This document shows, piece by piece, positions 6,890 to 14,954 of a DNA stretch of 23,035 bases. Below the pieces are notes generated by a model that saw only the letters and a program-made list of their open reading frames with translations, had not been told where the DNA came from and made no database searches. The translations under genes were made by a program, and so were the position numbers. The stretch comes from a virus. Numbering within the stretch: position 1 is the first letter of the stretch; each line of letters begins with the position of its first letter. Location of the stretch: positions 1 to 23,035 of the IMG/VR virus record IMGVR_UViG_3300025423_000091; one strand, 5' to 3'.

Positions 6890-9634
6890 ATGAAGTTATT
6901 TGGCATAGACGTAGGACATGGAAACTCATTAAAAGATAAGCTTTATTGGCTTGTCAATGGTTTCATGACAAACATGGGCTTTGTGCTATGGGGAGGATCT
7001 CCACCACCAGCATCTGCTCCTACACAAACTACGGTGATGAATACCAATATTCCTGACTATGCACAGCCATATGTTATGAATATGCTTAATGCTGCTCAAG
7101 CACAAGTATATAATCCATCTGGTACAGGCTTTAATGCTTATACGCCATACAGTAATAATCCTGCAAACTACGTAGCTGGTTTCTCACCATTACAACAACA
7201 AGCACAATCTTCTGCTGCTAATCTTCAAGTACCTGGTGCTTATAATCAAGCGATGGGTCAAACCATGGGTGTAAATAGACAGCTTGGTGGATTAGGTCAA
7301 CAAATGGGTATGACTGGTATGAATTACGCAAACCAAGCAACTAACCCAGCTTCTGTTAATGCTTATATGAATCCCTACATTCAGGCTTCATTAGCACCTC
7401 AACTTCAATTAGCTAATCAGCAATATGGTATAGCAGGTCAACAAGAACAAAGCGGTGCAACTCAAGCAGGAGCTTTTGGTGGATCACGTGAAGCACTTAT
7501 GAATTCACTTAATGCACAAAACCAAATGTTAGCTCAAAATCAATTGATCTCACAAGGTTACAATACTGCATTCCAAAATGCACAACAAGCACAACAATTT
7601 GGTGCCAACTTAGGCCTTCAAGGTCAACAAGCTCAAGCTCAAGCACTTGCTTCACAAATGGCTGGTGCAAATCAATTGGCAGGTCTTGGTGGTCAAGAAT
7701 TGGCTGCTCAACAAAGTATTCTTGGCACTCAAGCCCAACAAGGTGCTCAACAACAAACACAACAACAAAACATTATCAACCAAGCTATTCAAAACTACGC
7801 TACAGCACAACAATATCCATACATGCAATTGGGTGTACTTAACTCTATGTTACGTGGTTTACCAATGCAACAATCTACAACGTCTATGTACCAAGCTCCT
7901 CCAAGCCTTATTTCACAAGCTGCTGGTTTAGGTACTGCTGGTATTGGTTTAGCTGGTATGGCTAATGCTACTGGAATTTTAAAAGCTAAAGGTGGAGTTA
8001 TTAAAGCTAAAGAAGGCGGTGTAATGAAAGCTGCTGGTGGTATTCCTATGAGTATGTTTTCACCAGAACAACTTAATGCAGTAGAACAAAGTCAATATGC
8101 TAGTCCTTTAGCTAAATTAGTAGCTAGTGGCTATCAACAAGAAGATCAAAGATTGCAAAATAATCCTATTGCTGTTAAAGCTGCTTTAAGTCCCCCAACG
8201 CCAATTCCTCAAAGAACAGGTGTTGATCAAATTGCAACACCTCCATCTATGACAAAAATGGCAGGTGGTGGTTTATTAGCATTTGCTGCTGGTGATGTTA
8301 CTCCCCTAGTAGATGATACTACAAACTTTAAACTAAGCGATCAGCAATCTTATGATCTTACACATCCTTCATCAAAAAATGTAGATAGTCCAGAATTGAA
8401 AATATTTGGTCAAAAGGTTGATCCAGAGCTTAGATTATTTGGTTATCCAATGAATGAAGCTGCTAAAAAAGCCGATAAAGAATCTGAAGCAAATATGGTT
8501 CCATTAAATAATTCAATTGTTGGTAATGAAGCAAATAGAATGTTTGATCTATCAAGATTTAATTCAACTAAACCAGTTGCTTCTGCTACTGATACTCCTG
8601 GAACTTATGAAAATTTTATAAAAGAAAATACACCTAAAGCACCTGTTGTTGGTTCACAAAATGCCTTAGTAAAAACTGTAAATCCTAATGTAGTAAAAGA
8701 AGCTAATCCAGTGGCTGAAGCTGCTCCTTCTGAGTATGATGACCTTAAAAAAGAACTTTTTGCTCAATGGAAAAATCCAAGTTCCAAAACTTCAGAAGAT
8801 ATTAAAGAACAATTAGCTTCTGTAAACAAACGTATAGCAGAGCGTGAAGCAATTGCTCCTTATGAATCATTAGCAAGAGCTGGATTTGGTATTATGGCAG
8901 GAACATCTCCATATGCTTTAGTGAATATTGGTGCAGGTGCTCCATCTGGTCTTGAAGCTTATGAGAAATCAAAAGCAGCTACTGCTGAAGATCAAAACCT
9001 TATTGACAAATATACCATTGCAGGTCAACAAGCTGATGAAGCTCGTCATCAACAAGTTGGTCTTAACTTACTTAAGATTGGTGAAATGGAACAAGCTAAA
9101 AAGAATGAGCTTGCAACTAAACTTCTTGCAATGCAGGAAGCACAATCAAGATTTGCAGAAAGTCAAGCTACAAAAAATATTTTAGCTGGATTTAAAGTAG
9201 ATTCTGCAAGAGCTGACAAAGCAAGTCAAGTTAATACAGCACTCAACACTTATGATAGTGCTTTAAAAGAAATTGAAAGAATTAGGAATCATCCAGGAAG
9301 ATTTAATGGAGCTAGTCTTGGTAATATTCAATCAAAAGTTCCATTCTTTTCTTCAGATGCTAAAGATTTTTCTATGGGGCTCGAAGGCGTTAGAAATGCA
9401 CAGTTTATGTCTGGTGTTCAAAATCTTAAGGGATCTAATATTGGTAGAATATTAGCTTCTGAAGTTCCTAAAATTCAAGGTTCAACTGGTATACTAGATA
9501 CAAAACTAAGCCGTGAAGAAATGGATAGACAATTTGATAGGGTAGAAGCTCAAATTAAACAATCTAAAGAAAGAGCAATTCGTACAGGCTACCATTATGG
9601 TCTTACACCTGAAGATATGGGAATACAACAATGA
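6890..9634 (+). CDS. Large putative internal virion / DNA-ejection protein
   Basis: 914 aa. Residues about 40-330 are rich in Gln, Ala, Asn and Gly (for example GATQAGAFGGSREALMNSLN) and probably form long helices. A Lys/Gly-rich patch lies at about 363-385. The middle (about 450-640) is a variable linker, and the last 250 residues are charged and helical (LKGSNIGRILASEVPKIQG, LSREEMDRQFDRVEAQIKQ). The C-terminal LKG-x-x-I pattern resembles conserved ends of uncharacterised podovirus-like structural proteins. An ejected or internal virion role is inferred from size, composition and position. AAGGAT lies before the ATG at 6890, and the stop overlaps the next gene by 4 nt. Confidence 0.65.
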   Translation: MKLFGIDVGHGNSLKDKLYWLVNGFMTNMGFVLWGGSPPPASAPTQTTVMNTNIPDYAQPYVMNMLNAAQAQVYNPSGTGFNAYTPYSNNPANYVAGFSPLQQQAQSSAANLQVPGAYNQAMGQTMGVNRQLGGLGQQMGMTGMNYANQATNPASVNAYMNPYIQASLAPQLQLANQQYGIAGQQEQSGATQAGAFGGSREALMNSLNAQNQMLAQNQLISQGYNTAFQNAQQAQQFGANLGLQGQQAQAQALASQMAGANQLAGLGGQELAAQQSILGTQAQQGAQQQTQQQNIINQAIQNYATAQQYPYMQLGVLNSMLRGLPMQQSTTSMYQAPPSLISQAAGLGTAGIGLAGMANATGILKAKGGVIKAKEGGVMKAAGGIPMSMFSPEQLNAVEQSQYASPLAKLVASGYQQEDQRLQNNPIAVKAALSPPTPIPQRTGVDQIATPPSMTKMAGGGLLAFAAGDVTPLVDDTTNFKLSDQQSYDLTHPSSKNVDSPELKIFGQKVDPELRLFGYPMNEAAKKADKESEANMVPLNNSIVGNEANRMFDLSRFNSTKPVASATDTPGTYENFIKENTPKAPVVGSQNALVKTVNPNVVKEANPVAEAAPSEYDDLKKELFAQWKNPSSKTSEDIKEQLASVNKRIAEREAIAPYESLARAGFGIMAGTSPYALVNIGAGAPSGLEAYEKSKAATAEDQNLIDKYTIAGQQADEARHQQVGLNLLKIGEMEQAKKNELATKLLAMQEAQSRFAESQATKNILAGFKVDSARADKASQVNTALNTYDSALKEIERIRNHPGRFNGASLGNIQSKVPFFSSDAKDFSMGLEGVRNAQFMSGVQNLKGSNIGRILASEVPKIQGSTGILDTKLSREEMDRQFDRVEAQIKQSKERAIRTGYHYGLTPEDMGIQQ

Positions 9635-11286
9635 CCGAACAATTATCTCCTGAAGAATTACAACGCATACATGATGAAATAAGTGGTGCCTCAGGCCCAT
9701 CTGTATCATCGGCAATAGTTAACGCAGAACCTTCTTTCACTCAAACACACCCATTAACTATGGCGGCTATTAGTGGTGAATTAGAGCCTGTTGCTGGTCT
9801 TGCTCAATGGATTGGCATACATGAACCTGCTAGATACTTACATGGAATAGAACAAGAAGCAAGGGCTACAGGTAGGCCAGGTGTTGGTGCTGCAAAAATG
9901 GCTGGTGAACTTGGCAGCCTTTTACTTGGAGGTGAATTGTCTCAAGGAGCTAAATACGCTGCTGAAACTAATCCTTTAATGACAGGTGCTATTACAGGTG
10001 GAGTAACTTCTGCCGTTATGCCTACAGAAATGAAAGAAGGCGAAAATTACAGCGACTTCTTAAAACATAAAGCTACAGATATAGCTGAAGGTGCTGCTTT
10101 AGGCGGTGCTTTTGGTAAAGGGTCTCAATTACTTTTTGCTCCTATTGTGGGTCAAAAAATTAAAGCTTTAAAAGATATAGGCATGACACAATTTACCCCT
10201 GGTCAATTATTAAGTGATGTTCCTCTTATTGGTCCCTGGATTCGTGGTGGTGAAGAATCATTATCTGGATTTCCTATACTTGGTGATCTTATTAGAGGTG
10301 GTAGACAAAACGCTGTTGAAGATTTTAATAAAGCCATAGCTAATCTTGTTTTAAAACCCATGGGAAAAGAAACAGCTAAGACAACTAAAGTAGGTCGTGA
10401 ATTAGCTGATGAAGTATATAATACAGTAACTAATGCTTATGATGAAATTGCTCCAAAATTAAACTTTAGTGCTAAATTTGTAAATCCAGAAACCAAAGAA
10501 ACTGCACTTAAATCTCTTAATAATTCTCTTAATGAAATTACAGGAGATTTAATTCCAGAAGATGCTAAGGCTGTAACTTCTGCTTATAAGAAATTTATTA
10601 TTGAACCTCTTGATTCAGATTTATCCATGACAGGAGAAAAGTTTAGACAAGCTGAAAGTAATTTAGGTAAAGCAGCTTATGCTTCTTATAGAAAAGATAA
10701 CTCTGCTATGGGTGAAGCTTATAGAGAATTACAAGCTAAACTTCGTGGAATGTTAGCAGAACAAAATCCAGATAAAGCAGCAGAGCTTGCAGGTATACAT
10801 GAGTCGTTTAAACGTTGGCTTAGATTAGAAAGTGCAGCATCTAAAAGAGGAACTGAAGCTGGTGTATTTGATCCAGCACATTTTGCAAGTGCAGTACAAT
10901 CTCTTGGGGGTAAAACTAAAACAGCTATAGGAAAAGCGTTAATGGAAGAACAATCAGATGCAGCGTCTGCCATATTAGGTAAAAAAGTTCCCGATAGTGG
11001 AACAGCAAGAAGACTTATGTCAGGAGCTTTACTTGCTGGTGGACCATCCATGTTAGCTGGAATACCTATGGGACCTACTTTAGCTGCCTTACCTGCTTAT
11101 AGTAAATTAGGTATGAAGTATTTGACAAAGTTTGCTACAGAAAGACCTAAGTTTGATATTTTTGGTAAGAAAATTGATGTGAGAGAATTATCACCTCAAA
11201 TTCAAACAGTAGCATCGACTGCTGGTGGTGCAGAAGCTAATAACTACAAAGAAGGCGGAATCTTAAAGAAATTTAAGAAGAAATAG
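9631..11286 (+). CDS. Putative internal virion protein (last gene of late operon)
   Basis: 551 aa. Alanine/glycine-rich amphipathic or hydrophobic stretches occur at about 80-180 (LGSLLLGGELSQGAK, GAALGGAFGKGSQ) and 440-480 (LMSGALLAGGPSMLAGIPMG). A central block contains FTPGQLLSDVPLIGPWIRGG and SLSGFPILGDLIRGGRQNAV, then EDFNKAIANLVLKPMG. I recognise this central pattern from uncharacterised virion proteins encoded near the end of late operons in environmental podovirus-like phages. The C-terminus is basic (KEGGILKKFKKK). Membrane-active stretches would fit a protein ejected with DNA, but this is inference. It overlaps its upstream neighbour by 4 nt, and its end overlaps the convergent rusA by 14 nt. 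Confidence 0.65.
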   Translation: MTEQLSPEELQRIHDEISGASGPSVSSAIVNAEPSFTQTHPLTMAAISGELEPVAGLAQWIGIHEPARYLHGIEQEARATGRPGVGAAKMAGELGSLLLGGELSQGAKYAAETNPLMTGAITGGVTSAVMPTEMKEGENYSDFLKHKATDIAEGAALGGAFGKGSQLLFAPIVGQKIKALKDIGMTQFTPGQLLSDVPLIGPWIRGGEESLSGFPILGDLIRGGRQNAVEDFNKAIANLVLKPMGKETAKTTKVGRELADEVYNTVTNAYDEIAPKLNFSAKFVNPETKETALKSLNNSLNEITGDLIPEDAKAVTSAYKKFIIEPLDSDLSMTGEKFRQAESNLGKAAYASYRKDNSAMGEAYRELQAKLRGMLAEQNPDKAAELAGIHESFKRWLRLESAASKRGTEAGVFDPAHFASAVQSLGGKTKTAIGKALMEEQSDAASAILGKKVPDSGTARRLMSGALLAGGPSMLAGIPMGPTLAALPAYSKLGMKYLTKFATERPKFDIFGKKIDVRELSPQIQTVASTAGGAEANNYKEGGILKKFKKK

Positions 11287-11626
11287 CTTCTAAAATTACC
11301 TTACAAGCCCCACCTTTTACCACTTCACCCCTTATAATATGTAGGTCGTCTATTTGAGAATCATTCTCATATACGCCTGCATGTTCCATAGCGTCTAAAA
11401 GACTCTTCATATTGTTATCTATATCACGTTTTCTCCTATCAGGAGGGTATAGGTATACCTTGACCTTTAATCGTGCGTTATAGAGCAATTCTGTGCGTTT
11501 TGAGCATACAATTTTAACATGTTGTCTAAACGCTAAACCAGCCTTACCAATAAACCTTATTTTACCGTGTATACCCCAGTAATGATTTACGCTTGGTGGA
11601 TAAGGAAAGTCGTACTCTATTTTCAT
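11273..11626 (-). CDS. rusA: RusA-family Holliday junction resolvase
   Basis: 117 aa, the usual length for RusA. The motif PPDRRKRDIDNNMKSLLDAM (61-80) followed by ENDSQIDDL carries the acidic residues Asp68, Asp70 and Asp89, with the same spacing as the catalytic Asp70, Asp72 and Asp91 of E. coli RusA. The enzyme is a dimeric metal-dependent endonuclease that cuts four-way DNA junctions, useful for resolving recombination or replication intermediates before packaging. It is separated from the rest of the minus-strand operon by pqqA and a hairpin, and its 3' end overlaps the late operon by 14 nt. No strong ribosome binding site or promoter is evident, so readthrough may supply its mRNA. Confidence 0.9.
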   Translation of the reverse strand: MKIEYDFPYPPSVNHYWGIHGKIRFIGKAGLAFRQHVKIVCSKRTELLYNARLKVKVYLYPPDRRKRDIDNNMKSLLDAMEHAGVYENDSQIDDLHIIRGEVVKGGACKVILEAISS

Positions 11627-11687
11627 GGTTTTCTTGATTTAAATTGTTCTATTTTAGGATACATTTGTACTTGAAAGGAGAACTACT

Positions 11688-11759
11688 ATGTGGAATAAAC
11701 CTACTGCAACAGAAATGCGTTTTGGCTTTGAAGTTACAATGTACGTAATGAATAAATAA
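11688..11759 (+). CDS. pqqA: PqqA, peptide precursor of the cofactor PQQ
   Basis: 23 codons, starting MWNKP and containing RFGFEVTMY. This matches the PqqA pattern (M-W-x-KP, then R-x-GFEVTMY), including Glu15 and Tyr19 in the E-V-T-M-Y core. In known PqqA these two residues are cross-linked by the radical-SAM enzyme PqqE with PqqD, then trimmed and oxidised to PQQ, the redox cofactor of methanol and other quinoprotein dehydrogenases. The ATG is preceded by AAAGGAG at 7 nt spacing, and a strong hairpin follows the stop. No pqqB-E is present in the window, so host enzymes would be needed. It is the only plus-strand gene in this stretch, which suggests an acquired cargo gene. The identification is by motif and length only. 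Confidence 0.85.
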   Translation: MWNKPTATEMRFGFEVTMYVMNK

Positions 11760-11786
11760 CTAAAGGGGCTTATGCCCCTTTGTTAT
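11756..11786. terminator. Hairpin terminator, probably bidirectional
   Basis: AAAGGGGC (11762-11769), loop TTAT, GCCCCTTT (11774-11781) is a perfect 8-bp stem. It extends by five more pairs (ATAAC/GTTAT) if T11761 is bulged. It begins at the pqqA stop codon and overlaps the stop of the minus-strand gene at 11783. T-rich flanks occur on both sides but are broken, so termination may be partial. It could end pqqA or the whole late operon on the plus strand and the long early operon on the minus strand. Confidence 0.7.
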
Positions 11787-11902
11787 AAGTAACAAAGTGC
11801 GTATTCGTAGATAGCTAGAATTCCCTTAAGAAATCCAGCTAGGATGTATATTAAGCACATGACAGTTACAAATGCAACAAAAACATCAGTATTATTTTGC
11901 AA
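11783..11902 (-). CDS. Small membrane peptide
   Basis: 39 aa if started at TTG 11902. GAGG lies 9 nt upstream of this TTG, inside the end of the preceding gene. A hydrophobic helix (about residues 7-32, VFVAFVTVMCLIYILAGFL) is followed by an aromatic tail ending YALCYL. An internal ATG would give only 25 residues. The reading frame overlaps the previous gene by 11 nt, the same coupling style as in the rest of the operon, and fills the otherwise empty DNA between that gene and the terminator. Its stop lies in the terminator stem. No function can be assigned; short membrane peptides of this kind are common in phage early operons. Confidence 0.45.
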   Translation of the reverse strand: MQNNTDVFVAFVTVMCLIYILAGFLKGILAIYEYALCYL

Positions 11903-12074
11903 CTTTAGTTACCTCACCCGTTGACTTATCGAGCTCGTATTCTGCTAGGTCATCGTTATTAAGCTTTTGATCGCTAATCCTTTGACGGAAGATACGGTCA
12001 AAGTTTTCCTCGAACTTCTTTAAATCTGTAGGACGCACTGCATCCCCTTTTCCAGCTTCGTGATGTTTACTCAA
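11892..12074 (-). CDS. Small phage protein with KGD-x-x-RP motif
   Basis: 60 aa, charged and soluble. The N-terminal HHEAGKGDAVRP block resembles a widespread small phage protein of unknown function (H-x-AGKGD-x-xRP followed by a stretch with Phe and Ile). The start is TTG at 12074: AAGGAG lies 8 nt upstream, and no in-frame ATG would keep the conserved block. It overlaps the preceding gene by 8 nt. The C-terminus LDKSTGEVTKVAK is hydrophilic. No catalytic motif is seen. Confidence 0.7.
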   Translation of the reverse strand: MSKHHEAGKGDAVRPTDLKKFEENFDRIFRQRISDQKLNNDDLAEYELDKSTGEVTKVAK

Positions 12075-12252
12075 TGGGAGTTCTCCTTGCTATTTCTTTA
12101 GCTATTTTCATACGTTTCTTACCACGTTCTGTAATCTTCTCTAATAATAGGTAGAGTTGCTTCATAGAAAGAGCTTTTAATCGATCTTTACCCGTTTTAG
12201 TTTTAAACGGATCTTTATGTTTTTTACTTGGGTGTACTTTTGGTTCTGCCAT
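12067..12252 (-). CDS. Basic small protein, unknown function
   Basis: 61 aa with a strong positive charge: Lys/Arg make up about a third of the residues, especially in the N-terminal half (HPSKKHKDPFKTKTGKD) and at RGKKRMKIAKEIARR. The middle (MKQLYLLLEKI) is a likely amphipathic helix. Charge suggests nucleic-acid contact, which is speculative. AAGG lies about 8 nt before the ATG. It is 4 nt from the upstream gene and overlaps the downstream TTG start. Confidence 0.65.
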   Translation of the reverse strand: MAEPKVHPSKKHKDPFKTKTGKDRLKALSMKQLYLLLEKITERGKKRMKIAKEIARRTPIE

Positions 12253-12256
12253 AATT

Positions 12257-12457
12257 TTACCTTTTAACTGTTGGAGTGTTATTTATACAAGCTCCTATTG
12301 CAATAAGTATTAACCATACATCAAGGACATGAATAATTGTTACTGTAATAAAGTTTGGAAATAAATCATTCAATGATCGTAATCCAATCCAAACTGCAAA
12401 AATTTCAATAGCACAAAGGGCTATAACAATGACTAAGTTTTCAATCCAATCTATCAT
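12257..12457 (-). CDS. Small two-pass membrane protein
   Basis: 66 aa, starting [16 protein letters not shown] longer frame reaches 12493, but GGAGG lies 5 nt before the ATG at 12457 and that ATG overlaps the upstream stop as ATGA, so the shorter start is preferred. Two hydrophobic segments (about residues 5-25 and 37-56) are separated by a short polar loop. The position in an early operon suggests a host-membrane protein of unknown role. Confidence 0.65.
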   Translation of the reverse strand: MIDWIENLVIVIALCAIEIFAVWIGLRSLNDLFPNFITVTIIHVLDVWLILIAIGACINNTPTVKR

Positions 12458-12684
12458 AAATCCTCCAAATCTATACCTTTTGATATAAGCCATTTATCTA
12501 ATACTTCATGTGCTTCATCATATAATTCTTCTGGAACTCTTCTTTCAAACCAATCTGTTTCATATTTACACTTAGTTTTTTTACTAACTGGTCCAGTTAA
12601 TTCCCATGCAGAATGATCCCAAACAGGCTCTCCTTCTTTTTGTATTGATGCTAAACCAAAATCTGTTTCTAATACTTTACTCAT
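12454..12684 (-). CDS. Hypothetical acidic protein
   Basis: 76 aa, Trp-rich (4 Trp) and acidic, with a likely helical C-terminus ([20 protein letters not shown], then an acidic tail). No known motif. The ATG overlaps the HNH gene's stop as ATGA, and its own end overlaps the membrane gene by 4 nt. It therefore belongs to the same translationally coupled run. Confidence 0.6.
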   Translation of the reverse strand: MSKVLETDFGLASIQKEGEPVWDHSAWELTGPVSKKTKCKYETDWFERRVPEELYDEAHEVLDKWLISKGIDLEDL

Positions 12685-13178
12685 TTTATCACTCCAAATA
12701 AATTTTTCTTTGCTACATTATCTCTACTGGATAATAATTGCAAGTTGTATTCTACATGCAAACCAGAAACTATTTTACCGTTAAGTGGAATAACATGATC
12801 TACATGGTACTGAATACCCTCAATATTAGATCTTCTTCTAGCTTGAGCATAGATAACTTCTATTGCAGATTTATTAGCCCAAGATGGAGTTTGTAACTGA
12901 TGCATCTTGTTTTTTCTAATTCTGTTTCTTGCATATATACTTGCAATATTATTCTTTCTATATTTCTTATTATATGCAGATACCTTTTCTTTGTTAAGAA
13001 GTCTATATTCTTTAGAGTACGCAAGATCTTTATCTTTACGTTTTGCTCTTGATCTAGCTTTTTGAGCTTTAATCTTTTCAGGGTTAGCAAGTCTCCATGC
13101 TTTCCTTTGTTGAGCAATTTTTTCTTTATTTTTATGATACCAATCTACATGGTATTCATTATATTTTTTACGATCCAT
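12681..13178 (-). CDS. HNH endonuclease, likely free-standing homing type
   Basis: 165 aa. The N-terminal two thirds is very basic with [16 protein letters not shown] and repeated short Lys/Arg/Tyr units, as in DNA-binding arms of phage HNH proteins. The HNH core is at about 124-158: [12 protein letters not shown] (His125, Asp127, His128), [12 protein letters not shown] (Asn145) and RDNVAKKN. It cuts DNA, probably as a mobile free-standing endonuclease. It fits its neighbours exactly, with TAATG at the upstream junction and ATGA at the downstream one. This is unusual for a recent insertion and suggests long residence. No sign of an intron is seen. Confidence 0.85.
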   Translation of the reverse strand: MDRKKYNEYHVDWYHKNKEKIAQQRKAWRLANPEKIKAQKARSRAKRKDKDLAYSKEYRLLNKEKVSAYNKKYRKNNIASIYARNRIRKNKMHQLQTPSWANKSAIEVIYAQARRRSNIEGIQYHVDHVIPLNGKIVSGLHVEYNLQLLSSRDNVAKKNLFGVIK

Positions 13179-13882
13179 TAGACTATTTTACCATTCCATC
13201 TGCCATTTGTATTTAAAACCATTGGAAATAATTTAGGTTGACCATCAAGTATCATTCCTGTTCCAACAATAAAACGGGTCTTAAAGTTTTTAGCATACTG
13301 AAAAGCCAAACTTTTTTGATTAATTAACGATCCAACCTGCATGCCCCATACTAATGCATCAGGGTTAGAGTAATAACCAATACTAAACTTTGTATGGTAG
13401 TGGCCTTGAACAGTATGCATACCATATTGCATAGCTACTTTAAGAACATCAGCAGATAAGCCATGAGTAAAAAAGCAACGAGTGCCATCAGATAAGTCAA
13501 TTGTATGATCCTCCACCCATTTCCAATTACTACTTACACCAAGATACTCATTGTAATCTCTTAGATAGCCTTTTGGAACTCCATGCTTTAATGCACGTCT
13601 AAATAACATCGATGAGTGATTGGAGTGAACAATCGTCATCTTAGGAAAGATCTTTTCTAATTGCTGAATGTATGAAATAGCTGCAGCAAGTTCATGGCCT
13701 GCTGAAAAAAGATCTGGATCTGAATCATGCATAGACATTGCATGCATATCAAGCTCATCACCAATATTGACTACATGGTCTGGCTTATACTTCTTCTTTA
13801 ATGTTTCTAAAAATTTAAACGCATCTGGATGATGGTATGGAATGTGTAAGTCTGATATAACAAGTACTGATTTATATTTCAT
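13178..13882 (-). CDS. Calcineurin-type metallophosphoesterase
   Basis: 234 aa. The metal-binding motifs of the family occur in order: [10 protein letters not shown] (Asp11, His13), NIGDELD (Gly41, Asp42), VHSNHSS (Asn88, His89; the usual GNHD/E is changed to SNHS), FFTHG (His140) and VQGHYHTKF (Gly160, His161, His163). These bind two metal ions and hydrolyse phosphoesters; the target could be DNA ends, nucleotides or protein phosphates. The ATG is preceded by AAGAGAGGAAAAT, an unusually strong ribosome binding site. The gene lies 11 nt after the SprT-like gene. Confidence 0.85.
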   Translation of the reverse strand: MKYKSVLVISDLHIPYHHPDAFKFLETLKKKYKPDHVVNIGDELDMHAMSMHDSDPDLFSAGHELAAAISYIQQLEKIFPKMTIVHSNHSSMLFRRALKHGVPKGYLRDYNEYLGVSSNWKWVEDHTIDLSDGTRCFFTHGLSADVLKVAMQYGMHTVQGHYHTKFSIGYYSNPDALVWGMQVGSLINQKSLAFQYAKNFKTRFIVGTGMILDGQPKLFPMVLNTNGRWNGKIV

Positions 13883-13893
13883 ATTTTCCTCTC

Positions 13894-14238
13894 TTAAAGT
13901 TCAAGTTTATCCCAACCCATGAGTGTGTTAATTTGTCTCATATGGTTTCTAAATGATTGGTCGTGATGATGATAATTTGCTTTACCTTCTAAATAAAACT
14001 TCATGTGCACAAGTTCATGTGCAGTCGTTCTTAATAGATTTTCTACTGTCGATTGCCTAGCCGATGAAAGACGAATCACTAACGGGTCGCAATCAAATTC
14101 TCCCATAACTTCTGTGGCTGTAGTAACTTCAAAATTTACTTTAGATGGCGGTGGTAGCTTCCATGTATTGAAAGGATAGACAGATCGAAGAAAAACATAA
14201 GTTGCACGTAATGCCTCTTCATTGATAATAGTTTTCAT
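13894..14238 (-). CDS. SprT-like zinc metalloprotease domain protein
   Basis: 114 aa. HELVHMKFY at 74-82 is the zinc-binding HExxH motif with catalytic Glu75. A His-rich stretch (YHHHD, 89-93) can provide the third zinc ligand, as in SprT/Spartan-like proteases. The small size implies only the protease core without a zinc ribbon. Family members cleave DNA-bound proteins, and a phage form could clear host proteins from DNA; that role is inferred. GGAGG is close to the ATG, which overlaps the upstream stop as ATGA. Confidence 0.75.
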   Translation of the reverse strand: MKTIINEEALRATYVFLRSVYPFNTWKLPPPSKVNFEVTTATEVMGEFDCDPLVIRLSSARQSTVENLLRTTAHELVHMKFYLEGKANYHHHDQSFRNHMRQINTLMGWDKLEL

Positions 14239-14462
14239 AGCCCTCCAAATGCCTCAGTTAGTTTTTTAGAGTTATATTTATTTTCTTTATCAAAGACTAC
14301 AGATGAACCAACCTTATCAAGTGCTGATATTTCAACATGTCCAATATCTTTTAGCTTAGATATGTAAGATAAATCGCTTGGAAGTAAATTCCATACATGT
14401 CTTGCTCTTAATTTGCCGTTGGTATCGTACTCTTCGTACAACCATGCTTCTGGCTTAGTCAT
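14235..14462 (-). CDS. Hypothetical phage protein
   Basis: 75 aa from ATG 14462 (a TTG lies one codon earlier). The sequence MTKPEAWLYEEYDTNGKLRA is typical of small phage proteins of unknown function with a beta-rich start. A hydrophilic Lys/Asn-rich C-terminus follows. AGGAG lies upstream. It overlaps the next upstream gene by 8 nt and the SprT-like gene by 4 nt. No catalytic or metal-binding motif is present. Confidence 0.6.
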   Translation of the reverse strand: MTKPEAWLYEEYDTNGKLRARHVWNLLPSDLSYISKLKDIGHVEISALDKVGSSVVFDKENKYNSKKLTEAFGGL

Positions 14463-14667
14463 CAAATGAACTCCTAAATTGTTTTTCTTCTACTAACTGG
14501 TTAAATGTATTCCATAAATAATTAAATTTCATATCATAAAGTTCAATTACTGCTTCAATTCTTTTTCGGTCTATATGGTCATCTTCCATAGGTTCTACAA
14601 TCATTTTTAAGTCTTCTAAGATACCCCAACAAATTGTAATTTGTTCTTCTAAGTCAAATCTATCCAT
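14455..14667 (-). CDS. Hypothetical acidic helical protein
   Basis: 70 aa from ATG 14667, whose first base is the last base of the upstream TGA (TGATG). GGAG lies 8 nt upstream. A GTG one codon earlier is the alternative start. The protein is rich in Glu, Asp, Leu and Ile, mostly helical, and ends FRSSFDD. No recognised family. Confidence 0.6.
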   Translation of the reverse strand: MDRFDLEEQITICWGILEDLKMIVEPMEDDHIDRKRIEAVIELYDMKFNYLWNTFNQLVEEKQFRSSFDD

Positions 14668-14954
14668 CACTTAATCTCCAAATGATTGTTTAAAAATAAC
14701 CATCCTATCGTTTCTCTATGGGCACGTTCCCATACATCAAATCTTTCTTCACGAGTTAAGTCTTTTCCTGAATCTATATTGGCATGGCATTCATGGCATA
14801 ATGCTGCTATTCTAAAGTCATGAGCCTTCAAAGACCGCCCCTTTCCGTCTCGCATTTGATTGGAATGAGCAGCACATACAGTGCCATCTTCAATCCCACA
14901 ATTTTGACAAGGAGATTGACGAACTATTTCCAGAAGTTTTTTGTTCCTGTACAT
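14667..14954 (-). CDS. HNH / zinc-finger nuclease-like protein
   Basis: 95 aa. PCQNCG (Cys16, Cys19), VCAAHSNQ (Cys27, His30) and ALCHECHANIDSG (Cys53, His54, Cys56, His57) form a Cys/His pattern like the small phage HNH proteins related to DUF1364 and Ref-type recombination nucleases. The C-terminal WERAHRETIGWLF also fits that group. It probably cuts DNA or supports recombination; activity is not certain. The start at 14954 keeps the first CxxC, and it means a 65-nt overlap with the DUF1289 gene upstream. Confidence 0.75.
   Translation of the reverse strand: MYRNKKLLEIVRQSPCQNCGIEDGTVCAAHSNQMRDGKGRSLKAHDFRIAALCHECHANIDSGKDLTREERFDVWERAHRETIGWLFLNNHLEIK

Noticed and set aside
6111-9715. Several frames of 60-94 codons, on both strands, within the virion genes
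   Set aside because: They are low-complexity mirrors of Gln/Asn-rich codons, with no start signals and no domain content.
11262-11300. Hairpin AGAAG/CTTCT at the end of the late operon as a terminator
   Set aside because: Only 5 pairs, AT-rich, and no T-run follows on the plus strand.
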